A stretch of 64,000 nt of DNA from Bordetella parapertussis (GTDB lineage Bacteria > Pseudomonadota > Gammaproteobacteria > Burkholderiales > Burkholderiaceae_B), in NCBI GenBank assembly GCA_945895265.1, contig CAMDEF010000002.1, positions 1-64,000 of the forward strand, read 5' to 3'. Below the pieces are notes generated by a model. The model saw only the letters and a list, made by a program, of their open reading frames with translations, was not told where the DNA came from and ran no database searches. Shown in pieces: positions 52,640 to 61,692 of this stretch; position 1 is the stretch's first letter, and each line of letters starts with the position of its first letter. Both the position numbers and the translations under genes were made by a program.

Positions 52640-54121
52640 ATGACGGATTCAATTGATACCTCCAGGCGCGCCATGACGCTAGGCTTGGCAACGGCGTTGT
52701 TAACCCCCGCGGCAGCGATGGCCCAGACCGCTGCTCTCGGTAAAACCGGGGCTACCGCGCCCGTTTCGGGTGCGCTGACTACAGAGGCAAAAGCGTATTT
52801 CACTGAGCAAGAGCCTTTTTTTAAACAATTCGCGCAAGAGTTCACCCTTGATCCCAATATTGTGTATTTCATGGCGGCGCAGAAAGGGTCGATGCCCAAA
52901 AGCGTTCTTGCGCACTACAAAGACGGTCTTGACCAAGGCGCGCGCGATCCGTTTCCGGTCTATGTTGAGCCCTCGGCAAAGACGCGTGCAAAAATTGCCA
53001 AATGCTATGGCACAACGCCTGATCAGATCGCCATCACTCGCAACACGACTGATGCACTATCGCTGATCTTCAATGGTATCGACTGGAAGCCCGGTGACGA
53101 GTTGCTGATGACGCCGCTCGAACACCCCACGGGGATCACCCTCGCGCTGCGCACTGCTGCACGGTACGGCGTTGTGATTAAGCAGTGGGGCGTGCCCGTG
53201 CACGCTCACGTAACGGTCGATGAGGTTGTGGCTGCGCTCGAGAGGCAAGTGGTGCCAGGCAAAACCAAAGCGATTTTCTTTTCGTCACCACTGTGGCCGA
53301 TCGGCCAACGCCTGCCCGAGCGCCGTATCGCTGCGTTAGCGCAAAAAGCCGGTGCCATCACGATTGTTGATGGTGCGCATTACAACGGGATGTTTGATCC
53401 GCAGTTAGACGAAACCGGAATCGACTTTTTTGCCTTATGCGGACATAAGTGGCAGTGTGGCCCCGGTGGGACCGGAGCTCTTTACATTCGTAACAAGAAA
53501 CTTGCCTCAAACGGAACCGATCTGCCCAAGTTCTTTATTAGCCGCTCGCAGTCTCGCATCGTACCGTTTGATGGCTCGCGCGGCGATTGGGATATCGGGC
53601 AAGCGTTGTCCATGTACGGATTTCCTGAGTCTGCAGACTGGCGCGCGTTGGGCGAGGCCTGTGAGTTATGGGATCAGGTGGGTCGTCAACGGATTGAAAC
53701 GTGGCACTTGCGCTTGGGTGACTATTTTCGTGATCAGTTCGTCGCGGCTTTTGGCGAGTCTGCAGTGTTGGGCGCTCAGCGTGATCCTGGATTGAAATCA
53801 GGAATCATCGCCTTTAATCCTTTTCCAACACAGCAGCAACGTCGGGATGAAAAATTGAACATCGAGTTTCGCGCCCGTATTTTGAAAGAATACGGTTTTA
53901 GGATTTCGGGCCTCGGGGTGGGCAATAACGGATTGACTCGCAAGCCTGACCCAGAAGCAGCCAAGTTTGCGTCCGGAACAATTCCGAATCGCGACCCGCT
54001 GACGCTGGCGCCCGCGCCGATGGATCACCCACAACGGGTAAACGCCTGCGTTTGGAATAATCGTGAGCAGATCGATCGTTTTGTTGCCGCAACCCAGGAT
54101 TTAGTCAAGAAAATGATTTAG
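52640..54121 (+). CDS. Class V aminotransferase-fold PLP enzyme with a Tat-like leader
   Basis: A 493-residue PLP-dependent protein of the NifS / isopenicillin N epimerase type. The PLP Lys is K270 in CGHKWQCGPGGTG; DGAHYNG provides the Asp that contacts the pyridine nitrogen. The N-terminus has SRRAMTLGLATALLTPAAAMAQ, a twin-Arg plus hydrophobic stretch like a Tat signal, so the folded enzyme with its cofactor may be exported to the periplasm. The ATG at 52640 follows GAGGCTTGT; the further upstream frame is unlikely. Its neighbours (transporter operon and Bug protein) fit a role in metabolising an imported amine or amino acid, as inference. Confidence 0.85.
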   Translation: MTDSIDTSRRAMTLGLATALLTPAAAMAQTAALGKTGATAPVSGALTTEAKAYFTEQEPFFKQFAQEFTLDPNIVYFMAAQKGSMPKSVLAHYKDGLDQGARDPFPVYVEPSAKTRAKIAKCYGTTPDQIAITRNTTDALSLIFNGIDWKPGDELLMTPLEHPTGITLALRTAARYGVVIKQWGVPVHAHVTVDEVVAALERQVVPGKTKAIFFSSPLWPIGQRLPERRIAALAQKAGAITIVDGAHYNGMFDPQLDETGIDFFALCGHKWQCGPGGTGALYIRNKKLASNGTDLPKFFISRSQSRIVPFDGSRGDWDIGQALSMYGFPESADWRALGEACELWDQVGRQRIETWHLRLGDYFRDQFVAAFGESAVLGAQRDPGLKSGIIAFNPFPTQQQRRDEKLNIEFRARILKEYGFRISGLGVGNNGLTRKPDPEAAKFASGTIPNRDPLTLAPAPMDHPQRVNACVWNNREQIDRFVAATQDLVKKMI

Positions 54122-54184
54122 GCCGGTCGGTGACATTTGATCGTCAACGAGCGGCCTAGATTAACTGCTCAACAGCCTTGCAAG

Positions 54185-54230
54185 ACCTGTTGTGTTCAGC
54201 CCCCAAAGCTGAGGGGTTTTGAAGACAGGT
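54185..54230. terminator. Nested hairpin between converging genes
   Basis: An inner stem CCCC (54201-54204) / GGGG (54213-54216) is followed by TTTT. An outer stem ACCTGT (54185-54190) / ACAGGT (54225-54230) encloses it. The inner hairpin with its T run is a plausible rho-independent terminator for the aminotransferase gene. Confidence 0.65.
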
Positions 54231-54252
54231 GTGGGCGGTTAAGGGCAGTGAC

Positions 54253-55233
54253 TTAGTCGGGTCTAATATTGTTGTCTTTAATGACCTTCGCCCAACGCTG
54301 AAGCTCCGATTCTGTCCATTTTTGCAGGTCAGCTGGGCTGCTAGCCCTGATGTCCATACCCATCGTTTCGGTGAGCTGCTTGTTTGTGTCTGGTGAGCGC
54401 AAAACTTTTGCAACCTCTGCGTTGAGCTTATCAATAATCGGTTGTGGCGTACCAGCTGGTGCGAAAATGCCCCACCAGGCAAGTGCTGAAAAGCCTTTAT
54501 AGCCTTGCTCTGCGAGGGTCGGTACATCGGGCATCGCAGCTGAGCGGGTTTCCCCCGTCACAGCGAGTGGACGCATTTTGCCACTTTTGATATGAGCGCT
54601 CATGACAGCAACCGAGCCGATACCAGAATCGATTTGACCACCTAAAACATCAGTGACCATTGGGCCGCCACCTTTGTATGGGATATGCACAACTTTAAAC
54701 TTGCCCGCATCTTGCACCAACATCATGGTCAAGTGGCCAAGGCTGCCGCTACCGATTGAACCGTAACTCACGGTGTCTGGTTTAGCTTTAGCTGCCGCAA
54801 CAAAATCAGCAAAGGTTTTGTAAGGTTTGCCCGGCGCTGTTGCCAAGGCCATTGGCGCGGTACCAATCAGCATGACAGGTGCCAAATCTTTCAGCGTGTC
54901 GAAGGTCATCTTCGGCAATAAAGAGGGGTTCACAGCATGCGTGTCAAAGACAAAGACAAAGGTGTAGCCATCAGGCGCAGACTTTGCTACATAGCCAGTG
55001 CCGATTGAACCCGAGGCGCCGACGCGATTCTCAACGATGAACTGTTGACCCAAGGCGTCGGTCAATTTGGCAGCGATCAAGCGAGCAATTGGGTCTACCG
55101 ATCCGCCGGGAGGAAACGGTGAAACAAATGTGACAGCCTTGGTTGGCCAGGATTGTGCAAAGGTAGCCGGAGCGAGCGTTGCGCCAAGCAGGGCTAACAA
55201 GAGGGGCAAGCCTCGTAACAGATTTGCGATCAT
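54253..55233 (-). CDS. Bug/TctC-family periplasmic solute-binding protein
   Basis: A 326-residue exported protein with a signal peptide (about 1-27, ending TFAQ) and the Bug hallmark SWPTKAVTFVSPFPPGGSVDP, then VHIPYKGGGPMVTDVLGGQID. Third Bug-type receptor in the window. It is convergent with the aminotransferase gene and divergent from tssF; no transporter membrane genes adjoin. It may bind carboxylates or amino acids. Confidence 0.9.
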   Translation of the reverse strand: MIANLLRGLPLLLALLGATLAPATFAQSWPTKAVTFVSPFPPGGSVDPIARLIAAKLTDALGQQFIVENRVGASGSIGTGYVAKSAPDGYTFVFVFDTHAVNPSLLPKMTFDTLKDLAPVMLIGTAPMALATAPGKPYKTFADFVAAAKAKPDTVSYGSIGSGSLGHLTMMLVQDAGKFKVVHIPYKGGGPMVTDVLGGQIDSGIGSVAVMSAHIKSGKMRPLAVTGETRSAAMPDVPTLAEQGYKGFSALAWWGIFAPAGTPQPIIDKLNAEVAKVLRSPDTNKQLTETMGMDIRASSPADLQKWTESELQRWAKVIKDNNIRPD

Positions 55234-55336
55234 AGTAGGGATTCCACGTTAAGATTTAGTCAGTCGAGATTCTCTAATGTAGCGTAAATCGCCTTGGGTC
55301 GGTTACTATCCTCGAATAAATCCTTGTTACGTCAAT

Positions 55337-57058
55337 ATGCTAAATAAGTACTACAACACTGAGTTAAGCAGATTGCGTAAGCATTCGCTTGAGTTTGCAC
55401 GGGCCAATCCAGCAATCGCTCCGATGCTTGGTGCGACCTCAACCGATCCTGATATCGAAATTCTGCTGCAAGGTGTCGCCTACCTGAACGGCTTGACGCT
55501 GCAAAAGCTCGACGATGAATTTCCTGAGATCGCTCAAGAGTTAGCGGGCATTTTGGTGCCGCAGTTGCTCAGACCTTTGCCTGCAGCCACCATGATGGCC
55601 TTTGTCCCTAAAGCAAGGCTCTCCGAGGTCGCGATGATCGCCGCCGGTACAGAGATTGCGTCAACTCCTATTGATGGTGTTTCTTGTGTATTTAGAACAA
55701 CTGCCTCTTTGCAGGTGCACCCTCTTGCTCTTGATGAGGTAGCATTTACCCAAACCTCAGATGGCGTCAGCACCATTCGTTTAAGCTTTAATGGGCTTGA
55801 CTTAGGTAAGGCAGTCGGGATGCCTGAAAATTTGCGTCTATATTTAGCCGACGAACATGAGACGGCCGCTAGTCTGTTTATGTTGTTGCGCCAGAGTGTC
55901 AGGGCGATTCGATTGTTAGATGAAGGTGGCCAAGCTGCCTTGCTACCCTCGGCTTTAGCGTTTCCGGGCTTTGACGAGCCTTTGATTCCGTACCCTGACA
56001 ATGCTTTTCCCGGGTTTTGTCTGCTGCAAGAACTTTTGTTTTTTCCACAAAAATATTTGTTCGTCGAGTTTCAGAACCTTCACAAGAGTCTTGGCGGGTT
56101 AAGCGGTAACCGACTTTATATCGAGATCGAGCTAGAAAAAAATTTCGGTGCGACTCCCAACGTTTCGCTAGACAGTTTTCAACTCAATGTCGTGCCTGCG
56201 GTGAACTTGTTTAATCAGCAGGCTGAACCGATTAACCTCACGCACGAGACGACTGAGTATGTCGTGACCCCTGACGGTCGGCAAAAAGCACACTATCAGA
56301 TTTACTCAATCGATTCTGTCATTGGCATGCGTCAAGGGCAGTCGCAACATAAGCAATATCAGCCTTTTTCTTCTCTGACTTTTAGCAAAAACAGTGCGCA
56401 GTCAAGCTTTCGGAGTTCGCTTAGGCCCTCGGCCATCGATGACCGTCTCGATACGCATATTGCCGTGGTGTACCCACCTGGCAGCGAACTCAGCAACGAA
56501 ACACTGTCGATCAAGTTGACCTGCACGAACCGCGCCTTGCCAGAGAAACTCAAGCTTGGTGATGTGAATCGCCCTACCAATAGTTCACCAGAACGTTTTT
56601 CATTTAAAAATATCACACCCATCACCGGCGCAGTCGACCCGCCCCATGGTGAAAAACTTTTGTGGGATGTGATTAGTCACACAGTACTGAATGTGCTGTC
56701 GCTTAAAGATGCCGACAATCTTCGTGCGTTGTTGCGACTCTATAACTCGTTGCGCACGCATGATCATTCTGCAAAGACGATCAACGAAAGGCAAATAGAC
56801 GGGATTCTTGAGTTAGTGGTGCGACCCGAAAATAGGTTGTACCGAGGGATGAACACTCAGGGGCAACATGTTCGCTTGCTCTGTCAAGAAAGTAATTGGG
56901 GCAGTCGAGGCTCACTCTATTTGTGGGGTTGCGTGCTGGATAAGTTCTTGGCAAGTTACGCAGGGATCAATGCCTATACTCGTTTTGAGTTAGAGGATAC
57001 AACTACTGGAAGCCTATTCAAATGGCCACTACGGCAGGGTCTGAAATTACTGCTTTAA
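55337..57058 (+). CDS. tssF: T6SS baseplate protein TssF
   Basis: A 573-residue TssF (VasA/ImpG). Its N-terminus NKYYNTELSRLRKHSLEFARANPAIAPML is typical, followed by DPDIEILLQGVAYLNG and DEFPEIAQELAGILVPQLLRPLPA. TssF forms the baseplate wedge with TssG, TssE and TssK. It overlaps tssG by 37 bases. It opens the structural cluster in this window; genes for sheath, tube and ClpV are elsewhere. Confidence 0.95.
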   Translation: MLNKYYNTELSRLRKHSLEFARANPAIAPMLGATSTDPDIEILLQGVAYLNGLTLQKLDDEFPEIAQELAGILVPQLLRPLPAATMMAFVPKARLSEVAMIAAGTEIASTPIDGVSCVFRTTASLQVHPLALDEVAFTQTSDGVSTIRLSFNGLDLGKAVGMPENLRLYLADEHETAASLFMLLRQSVRAIRLLDEGGQAALLPSALAFPGFDEPLIPYPDNAFPGFCLLQELLFFPQKYLFVEFQNLHKSLGGLSGNRLYIEIELEKNFGATPNVSLDSFQLNVVPAVNLFNQQAEPINLTHETTEYVVTPDGRQKAHYQIYSIDSVIGMRQGQSQHKQYQPFSSLTFSKNSAQSSFRSSLRPSAIDDRLDTHIAVVYPPGSELSNETLSIKLTCTNRALPEKLKLGDVNRPTNSSPERFSFKNITPITGAVDPPHGEKLLWDVISHTVLNVLSLKDADNLRALLRLYNSLRTHDHSAKTINERQIDGILELVVRPENRLYRGMNTQGQHVRLLCQESNWGSRGSLYLWGCVLDKFLASYAGINAYTRFELEDTTTGSLFKWPLRQGLKLLL

Positions 57059-58002
57059 AAGCGCGTTTATTGAAAGAGGGAGACAGATTTTCTTTTTTTC
57101 AAGCCAGCCGCCTTTTACGACAAGTTGGATTAAGTCAAGATCAACCGGCAGGCGAGGTTAAGGCGCGTCCAAATGTTAGTTTGGGCTTTCCTGACCGAGA
57201 TATCAACGAGATCACCGAGCGCGCTGAGGGTGGCTATCAATTAACCGTTAATTTTTTAGGGCTGTATGGGGTGTCTTCGCCCATACCCACCTTTTATTCT
57301 GAAGAGTTGCTTGACGAACAGCAGCACGGTTTAACTGCGACACGCGACTTTTTAGATATTGTCAGCCAAACGATTTACCCCTTATTTTTTAGAGCTTGGC
57401 TTAAGTCCAAGTCACACTTTCGTATCGTCGAGTTTGGCGACAGTCGGTTACTTGAAATTTTTTATTCTTTTGTGGGTATCAACCAACCCGAGAAGTATAA
57501 AGATCAACCCGGCTTTGAATCGTTGTTGCGCTTCGCCGCACTTTACTCGCAGTCACCGCGTTCGTCGCTTGGCTTGCAGACCATTTTGTCTGCTTGCTAC
57601 CCGAGCACAAATATTGACCTCGTCGAGCAGGATGTTCGAGTCTTAAAGTTGCCGAAGGATCAGCAGTTACATTTAGGGCAACAGTCCACCACCTTAGGCG
57701 TCGATACCCACATCGGCCTTGAATTTGCTTGCCGAAGCAGTAATCTGACAATCGTGATGCGCGAGGTCGACGACGCCTTACTGCAGCAATTGCTACCCGG
57801 TGGCTACGAACACAGTCGTTTAAAGTTTCTGGTTCAGCACTACTTGATTGACCCACTCAATGTAGCGGTGGATATCTATCTCAAGCAGGCCACTGCACAG
57901 CCGATCATCTTGGGGCAGCCAAGCTGGGCAGGCCTCGGGCGCGACGCTTGGCTTGCGCAGCCAAACGAGCCCGAGCAGCTGCGAGTGCGAATAGAGTTTT
58001 AG
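57022..58002 (+). CDS. tssG: T6SS baseplate protein TssG
   Basis: A 326-residue TssG (VasB/ImpH). It has the DRFSFFQASRLLRQVG N-terminal helix, RPNVSLGFPDRDINEI, then NFLGLYGVSSPIPTFYSEELL, characteristic of the family. It is a wedge subunit with TssF. It starts inside the end of tssF in another frame. A 110-bp gap without a gene and then a minus-strand gene follow, which is unusual inside a T6SS operon. Confidence 0.95.
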   Translation: MATTAGSEITALKARLLKEGDRFSFFQASRLLRQVGLSQDQPAGEVKARPNVSLGFPDRDINEITERAEGGYQLTVNFLGLYGVSSPIPTFYSEELLDEQQHGLTATRDFLDIVSQTIYPLFFRAWLKSKSHFRIVEFGDSRLLEIFYSFVGINQPEKYKDQPGFESLLRFAALYSQSPRSSLGLQTILSACYPSTNIDLVEQDVRVLKLPKDQQLHLGQQSTTLGVDTHIGLEFACRSSNLTIVMREVDDALLQQLLPGGYEHSRLKFLVQHYLIDPLNVAVDIYLKQATAQPIILGQPSWAGLGRDAWLAQPNEPEQLRVRIEF

Positions 58003-58112
58003 TTTGCGTAAGTGTGCCCAATATTTTTGGTTTTTGGGTGAGGCGTTCGGGGCGAAATTGTTTTTAGAACCGGATGGCTTTAAATTTTTGTTACCTAATA
58101 AAATCAGTGTCC

Positions 58113-58790
58113 TCAGCGACCGGTTGTAGTTAAGGCCGGTTTGACTTCGTTTAACGGCCGACCCTGCTGATTGACTTTTATGCGGTCACCCGGATCATAC
58201 TTAACCAGTGCAGACTGAACGTTACCGTTGAAACGGTAGGTGATGCGGTAGTTCGGCGCTTCAGTATAGGTGGGGCCGCCAGGGGCACAAACCGTTTGGA
58301 CATAAAACTTTTGCTCGGCTACGAGGCTGCCTGGTTTAGGGGTCGCCAGCAAGGGATCGGCCGGCACAAGCAATTGCGTGACAAAAAAACCAATGCCGCC
58401 TGCAAGTAAGATGGTTGGAAGGACCAAAGACGCTGCAGCGAATGAGGTCGTGTAGCTTGCGGCCTTCGTTGCGACGGCATTGGCAAGGGGTATACCCACC
58501 ACAATGCCTGCAGAGCCACCAATTGTGGCGATCCAATTCTTTTCAAACCAAGTTTTATCATCTTCTTGCTGTTGGGCGACCTGTTGCGACGTCAGGACGG
58601 TCTGCCGGCAGACTTCGGGGCCTGTGCGGCTTTTTTCGGTTTCATGAGTGACAGACAGGACAGTCGCGCTATAGACACCCTCGTGTTGAGCATTGGCGTT
58701 GCTAAAAAACAACGCCAATGGGCCCATTGTGAGCAAAGTCAAACAAAGCGCCGCCGCTGCCCGGCATGGATGAGAAGCTAAAGAAAACAT
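58113..58790 (-). CDS. Exported glycine-zipper-like membrane protein inside the T6SS cluster
   Basis: A 225-residue protein on the strand opposite to the T6SS genes. It has a signal peptide (about 1-34, ending NANA), a charged stretch, then a Gly/Ala-rich hydrophobic hairpin (about 86-142, with GGSAGIVVGIP and ILLAGGIGFF) and a C-terminal beta segment YRITYRFNGNVQSALVKYDPGDRI. The end resembles the tail of glycine-zipper 2TM lipoproteins such as SlyB. There is no lipobox. Four Cys are seen (two of them in the leader). It could stabilise the envelope or be unrelated to secretion; its promoter faces tssJ. Confidence 0.6.
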   Translation of the reverse strand: MFSLASHPCRAAAALCLTLLTMGPLALFFSNANAQHEGVYSATVLSVTHETEKSRTGPEVCRQTVLTSQQVAQQQEDDKTWFEKNWIATIGGSAGIVVGIPLANAVATKAASYTTSFAAASLVLPTILLAGGIGFFVTQLLVPADPLLATPKPGSLVAEQKFYVQTVCAPGGPTYTEAPNYRITYRFNGNVQSALVKYDPGDRIKVNQQGRPLNEVKPALTTTGR

Positions 58791-58895
58791 CTTAAAAACT
58801 GGTCGAAAGCAATTAAGCAGGTTAAAATTTAACTATATTTCAAGCAATTACAGCATTTACTTGATATATTCGTTAAGGTTGTGGAGCGAGTGCGA

Positions 58896-59600
58896 ATGCT
58901 AAATCGATTGGTGAATAGTATCTTGCTTTTATTAAGCTTGTCCTTACTGTCTGGCTGCTCTTGGCTGAATTCTTCCTTGGGCGGTAACACAATGAAAGAC
59001 GCCAAGGCAGAGGTTGAGTGGCCATATGCTAAAGAGGCCATCTTGGTCGACATGGTGGCAGATATTGATTTGAATTTTTATTCAAATCAACCGCATACCT
59101 TGGTACTGGGCGTAGTCCAAGTCGCAGACGCTAAAGTGTTTGTTGATTGGCTAGCCAAGCCCGAAGCTGTTCTTAAGACTCTAGTGAGCGGTAAAGCCGC
59201 AGCAGAGGTGCTGAAGTTTGAACGCTATGTGGTGAGTCCGGGTAAAAAAACTGCACTAAAGATTGATCGTGTGCAAGAAGCCAAGTTTGTAGGTTTCGTA
59301 GCTGGGTATTACCAATTTAATGATCTTCAAGCTGCGCGCCTTTTCAAAATACCGCTCAATGTTCGAACCTCAGGGATCATCACCACCTCGTACAAGGCAG
59401 AGCCTGCCGTGCTGGCGCTGAGGCTGTTTTTAGGCAGCGATCGGATTGTGAACGCCGAAAGTCTAACGTATGACTTTGAGAAGAAAATGGTGGTTGAGAC
59501 GGTACCTCTCGACTCGTCGAAACCGGAGGTTAGTTTGACCGACGGCCGGGTCGGTGAGGCGAAAGCCTCTGCAGAAGCTGCGATGAAACTAACGGACTAG
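58896..59600 (+). CDS. tssJ: T6SS outer-membrane lipoprotein TssJ
   Basis: A 234-residue lipoprotein. The lipobox LSGC places the acylated Cys at 21, with Ser at +2 favouring the outer membrane. The transthyretin-like domain begins about residue 60 (DIDLNFYSNQPHTLVLGVVQVAD). TssJ contacts TssM and anchors the membrane complex. The ATG at 58896 with GGAG nine bases upstream is preferred to the GTG at 58881. It is longer than the usual 150-180 residues, with extra sequence after residue 195. Divergent from the glycine-zipper-like gene, so a promoter must lie in the 100 bp between. Confidence 0.85.
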   Translation: MLNRLVNSILLLLSLSLLSGCSWLNSSLGGNTMKDAKAEVEWPYAKEAILVDMVADIDLNFYSNQPHTLVLGVVQVADAKVFVDWLAKPEAVLKTLVSGKAAAEVLKFERYVVSPGKKTALKIDRVQEAKFVGFVAGYYQFNDLQAARLFKIPLNVRTSGIITTSYKAEPAVLALRLFLGSDRIVNAESLTYDFEKKMVVETVPLDSSKPEVSLTDGRVGEAKASAEAAMKLTD

Positions 59601-59619
59601 AGATAAGAAGCGAGGCATC

Positions 59620-61008
59620 ATGGATTTCAGAAAAGGTACGTTTTGGCATCAAGGTCTGTTCTTGCAGCCACAGCACTTTCAGCGCTTTGACCTGAATCAG
59701 CAGTTTTATCGTAAACCGCTCTACGAGGCGGTGAGCCCGTATTTTTGGGGTGTTGGAAACCTTGTTGTGGCGTCAGAACTGTTAACCGCCCGCGCTTTTG
59801 AAGTTCGTGCGTCAAACCTAATTTTTCAAGACCAAACGTATATCGAATTTCCAGGTAATGCGGTGATTAGCAGTCGGTCATTTGACAAAGTGTGGGCGAA
59901 GAGCGATGTCCCGTTGAGAGTATTTTTAGGGCTGAGAAAACTTTCGATGGTTTCGCCTAACGTCACGGTTGTTGACTCGTTGGCTGATGTTGGGGAGGTC
60001 AATACGCGTTTTGCGAGCCTAGGGCAGGCCGAGACCATGCCGGACCTTTACGCTCAAGGCCCCAGCGCAGAGGTGCGCACTCTGGTGCATGTGGTCAAGG
60101 TTTTTTTTGAGCCTGAGCTTGAAACTTTAGATGACTACGATTTGATTCCTGTGGCAGAGCTCGTGCGCGATATCGATACGGTTCGCTTGGTATCGCGTAT
60201 CGCTCCGCCCTGTTATGCACTGTCGGGGTCGCAGTTGCTCAGCGATGTCCTAAACGACATCCGCGATGACATGGCAGGGCGCTTGCGCCAAATTGCAGAA
60301 TATAAGCTTCCGCGCGACATGCAGCGCGACGAGCTAGATCCAGATTTTTTGATGTTGTTGCAGGCGGTGCAGGCGTTAAATCGTTTGGTACCGTCGCTTG
60401 TTCACTTGGCTGAAACGCGCCAGATTCACCCTTGGACGGTCTATGGTTTCTTGCGTGTGTGTGTCGGTGAACTTAGCACCTTTTCTGATCGAACAGATGT
60501 ACTGGGACGTCAAAATCCGAAAGATGAGGGGATTCCGCCCTACGATCACCTCAACCTAGGGGCTTGTTTTCTGGCTGCGCGCCAATTAATTAGCCAGTTG
60601 CTAGGTGAGATTTCAGTGGGTCCGCAGTTTCATGCTTACTTTGATCCGAGAGATGTCTTTTCGGTTGCTGTCCTGCCTGCGGATTTTTTTGGCGAACGCC
60701 ATCGTTTTTACTTAGTGACAAAAACCGCTTCGAATAATGATCGCCTGTCACAAGATTTTCTTGCAACTGCCCGTTTGGCCTCACCGTCCGAACTGCCCGC
60801 GTTGATAGATCATGCCTTGCCGGGCATCGACTTGATTGAAGTGCTCAGCCCGCCTCAAGGCTTGCCGCAGCGCCCCAACACGCGTTACTACCGCATTGAG
60901 CAAATCAGCGCTGCCTGGGAGACTGTTGAAAAAGAGGGGGAACTGGCGATGTTCTGGCCAACAGCACCGGAAGACTTGCGTGCTGAAATTGTCGTGCTGC
61001 GAGGCTGA
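59620..61008 (+). CDS. tssK: T6SS baseplate protein TssK
   Basis: A 462-residue TssK (VasE/ImpJ). It has FWHQGLFLQPQHFQRFDLNQQFY near the start and the family-like LPRDMQRDELDPDFLMLLQAVQALNR section, and closes with FWPTAPEDLRAEIVVLR. TssK links the baseplate to the TssJLM membrane complex. It begins 19 bp after tssJ and ends three bases before tssL, so the run is one operon. Confidence 0.95.
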   Translation: MDFRKGTFWHQGLFLQPQHFQRFDLNQQFYRKPLYEAVSPYFWGVGNLVVASELLTARAFEVRASNLIFQDQTYIEFPGNAVISSRSFDKVWAKSDVPLRVFLGLRKLSMVSPNVTVVDSLADVGEVNTRFASLGQAETMPDLYAQGPSAEVRTLVHVVKVFFEPELETLDDYDLIPVAELVRDIDTVRLVSRIAPPCYALSGSQLLSDVLNDIRDDMAGRLRQIAEYKLPRDMQRDELDPDFLMLLQAVQALNRLVPSLVHLAETRQIHPWTVYGFLRVCVGELSTFSDRTDVLGRQNPKDEGIPPYDHLNLGACFLAARQLISQLLGEISVGPQFHAYFDPRDVFSVAVLPADFFGERHRFYLVTKTASNNDRLSQDFLATARLASPSELPALIDHALPGIDLIEVLSPPQGLPQRPNTRYYRIEQISAAWETVEKEGELAMFWPTAPEDLRAEIVVLRG

Positions 61009-61011
61009 CGG

Positions 61012-61692
61012 ATGAGGCTTTCAGATTTTTTTATGCCCTTGATGGCCTACGCACGATCGTTTGAGACCGCGACAGCGGGCTCACCCGAAGACGTCGCTGC
61101 TAGTATCGACGGCCTCATTGAGCGAGCTAGCGCACAGGCGCTCAATGCAGGCTTAGATGTGCAGCTGTTTCATCAAGGTTTGTTCCCGATCGCTGCTTGG
61201 GTAGACGAGCGCATCTCGCGTCGCAAGATTTGGGCGAGCCCCATGGCTTGGCAACCCTATTTATTGCAACGCCGATACTTTAAAACCGCAGTGGCAGGAC
61301 AAGAATTTTTTGAGCGGCTTGAGGCGTTGACGGCCGACGAAGCGCCAGTGCGAGAGATTTATTTGTTGTGCCTGTGTATGGGGTTTGTTGGTCGGTATAG
61401 TGCAGCAGCCGACAGCGCCGAGTTGTCGCAATTGAGACTAGACCAGTATCGGTTGGTGCTCGAGGCAATTGGGGCGTCTACCGAGGGTGCTGAGTTGCCG
61501 CTATTTCCGATGGCGTACCGTACCGGAGATATGAATAAGTCGAGTCGAACCAGTCACTGGCCGCGCTGGTTGCGTCCGACGATGATTTTAGTGGTGGTGG
61601 TTCCTGTCGGGTTAATCATTCTGTTAGGCCTGTCCTTGGATGCAGAGCTTACCAGTTGGGTTCGGGCATTTCGTCGTTCAATTTACCTATGA
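61012..61692 (+). CDS. tssL: T6SS inner-membrane protein TssL (DotU family)
   Basis: A 226-residue DotU-type protein. It begins LSDFFMPLMAYARSFET, the cytoplasmic helical domain includes LFPIAAWVDERISR and YLLCLCMGFVGRYS, and it ends in one membrane helix (about 185-207, PTMILVVVVPVGLIILLGLSL) with a short periplasmic tail and no peptidoglycan-binding domain. It partners TssM. Its stop overlaps the tssM start by four bases (ATGA). Confidence 0.93.
   Translation: MRLSDFFMPLMAYARSFETATAGSPEDVAASIDGLIERASAQALNAGLDVQLFHQGLFPIAAWVDERISRRKIWASPMAWQPYLLQRRYFKTAVAGQEFFERLEALTADEAPVREIYLLCLCMGFVGRYSAAADSAELSQLRLDQYRLVLEAIGASTEGAELPLFPMAYRTGDMNKSSRTSHWPRWLRPTMILVVVVPVGLIILLGLSLDAELTSWVRAFRRSIYL

Noticed and set aside
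58881..58895. GTG start for tssJ
   Set aside because: The ATG at 58896 has GGAG at proper distance and gives a normal lipoprotein signal.
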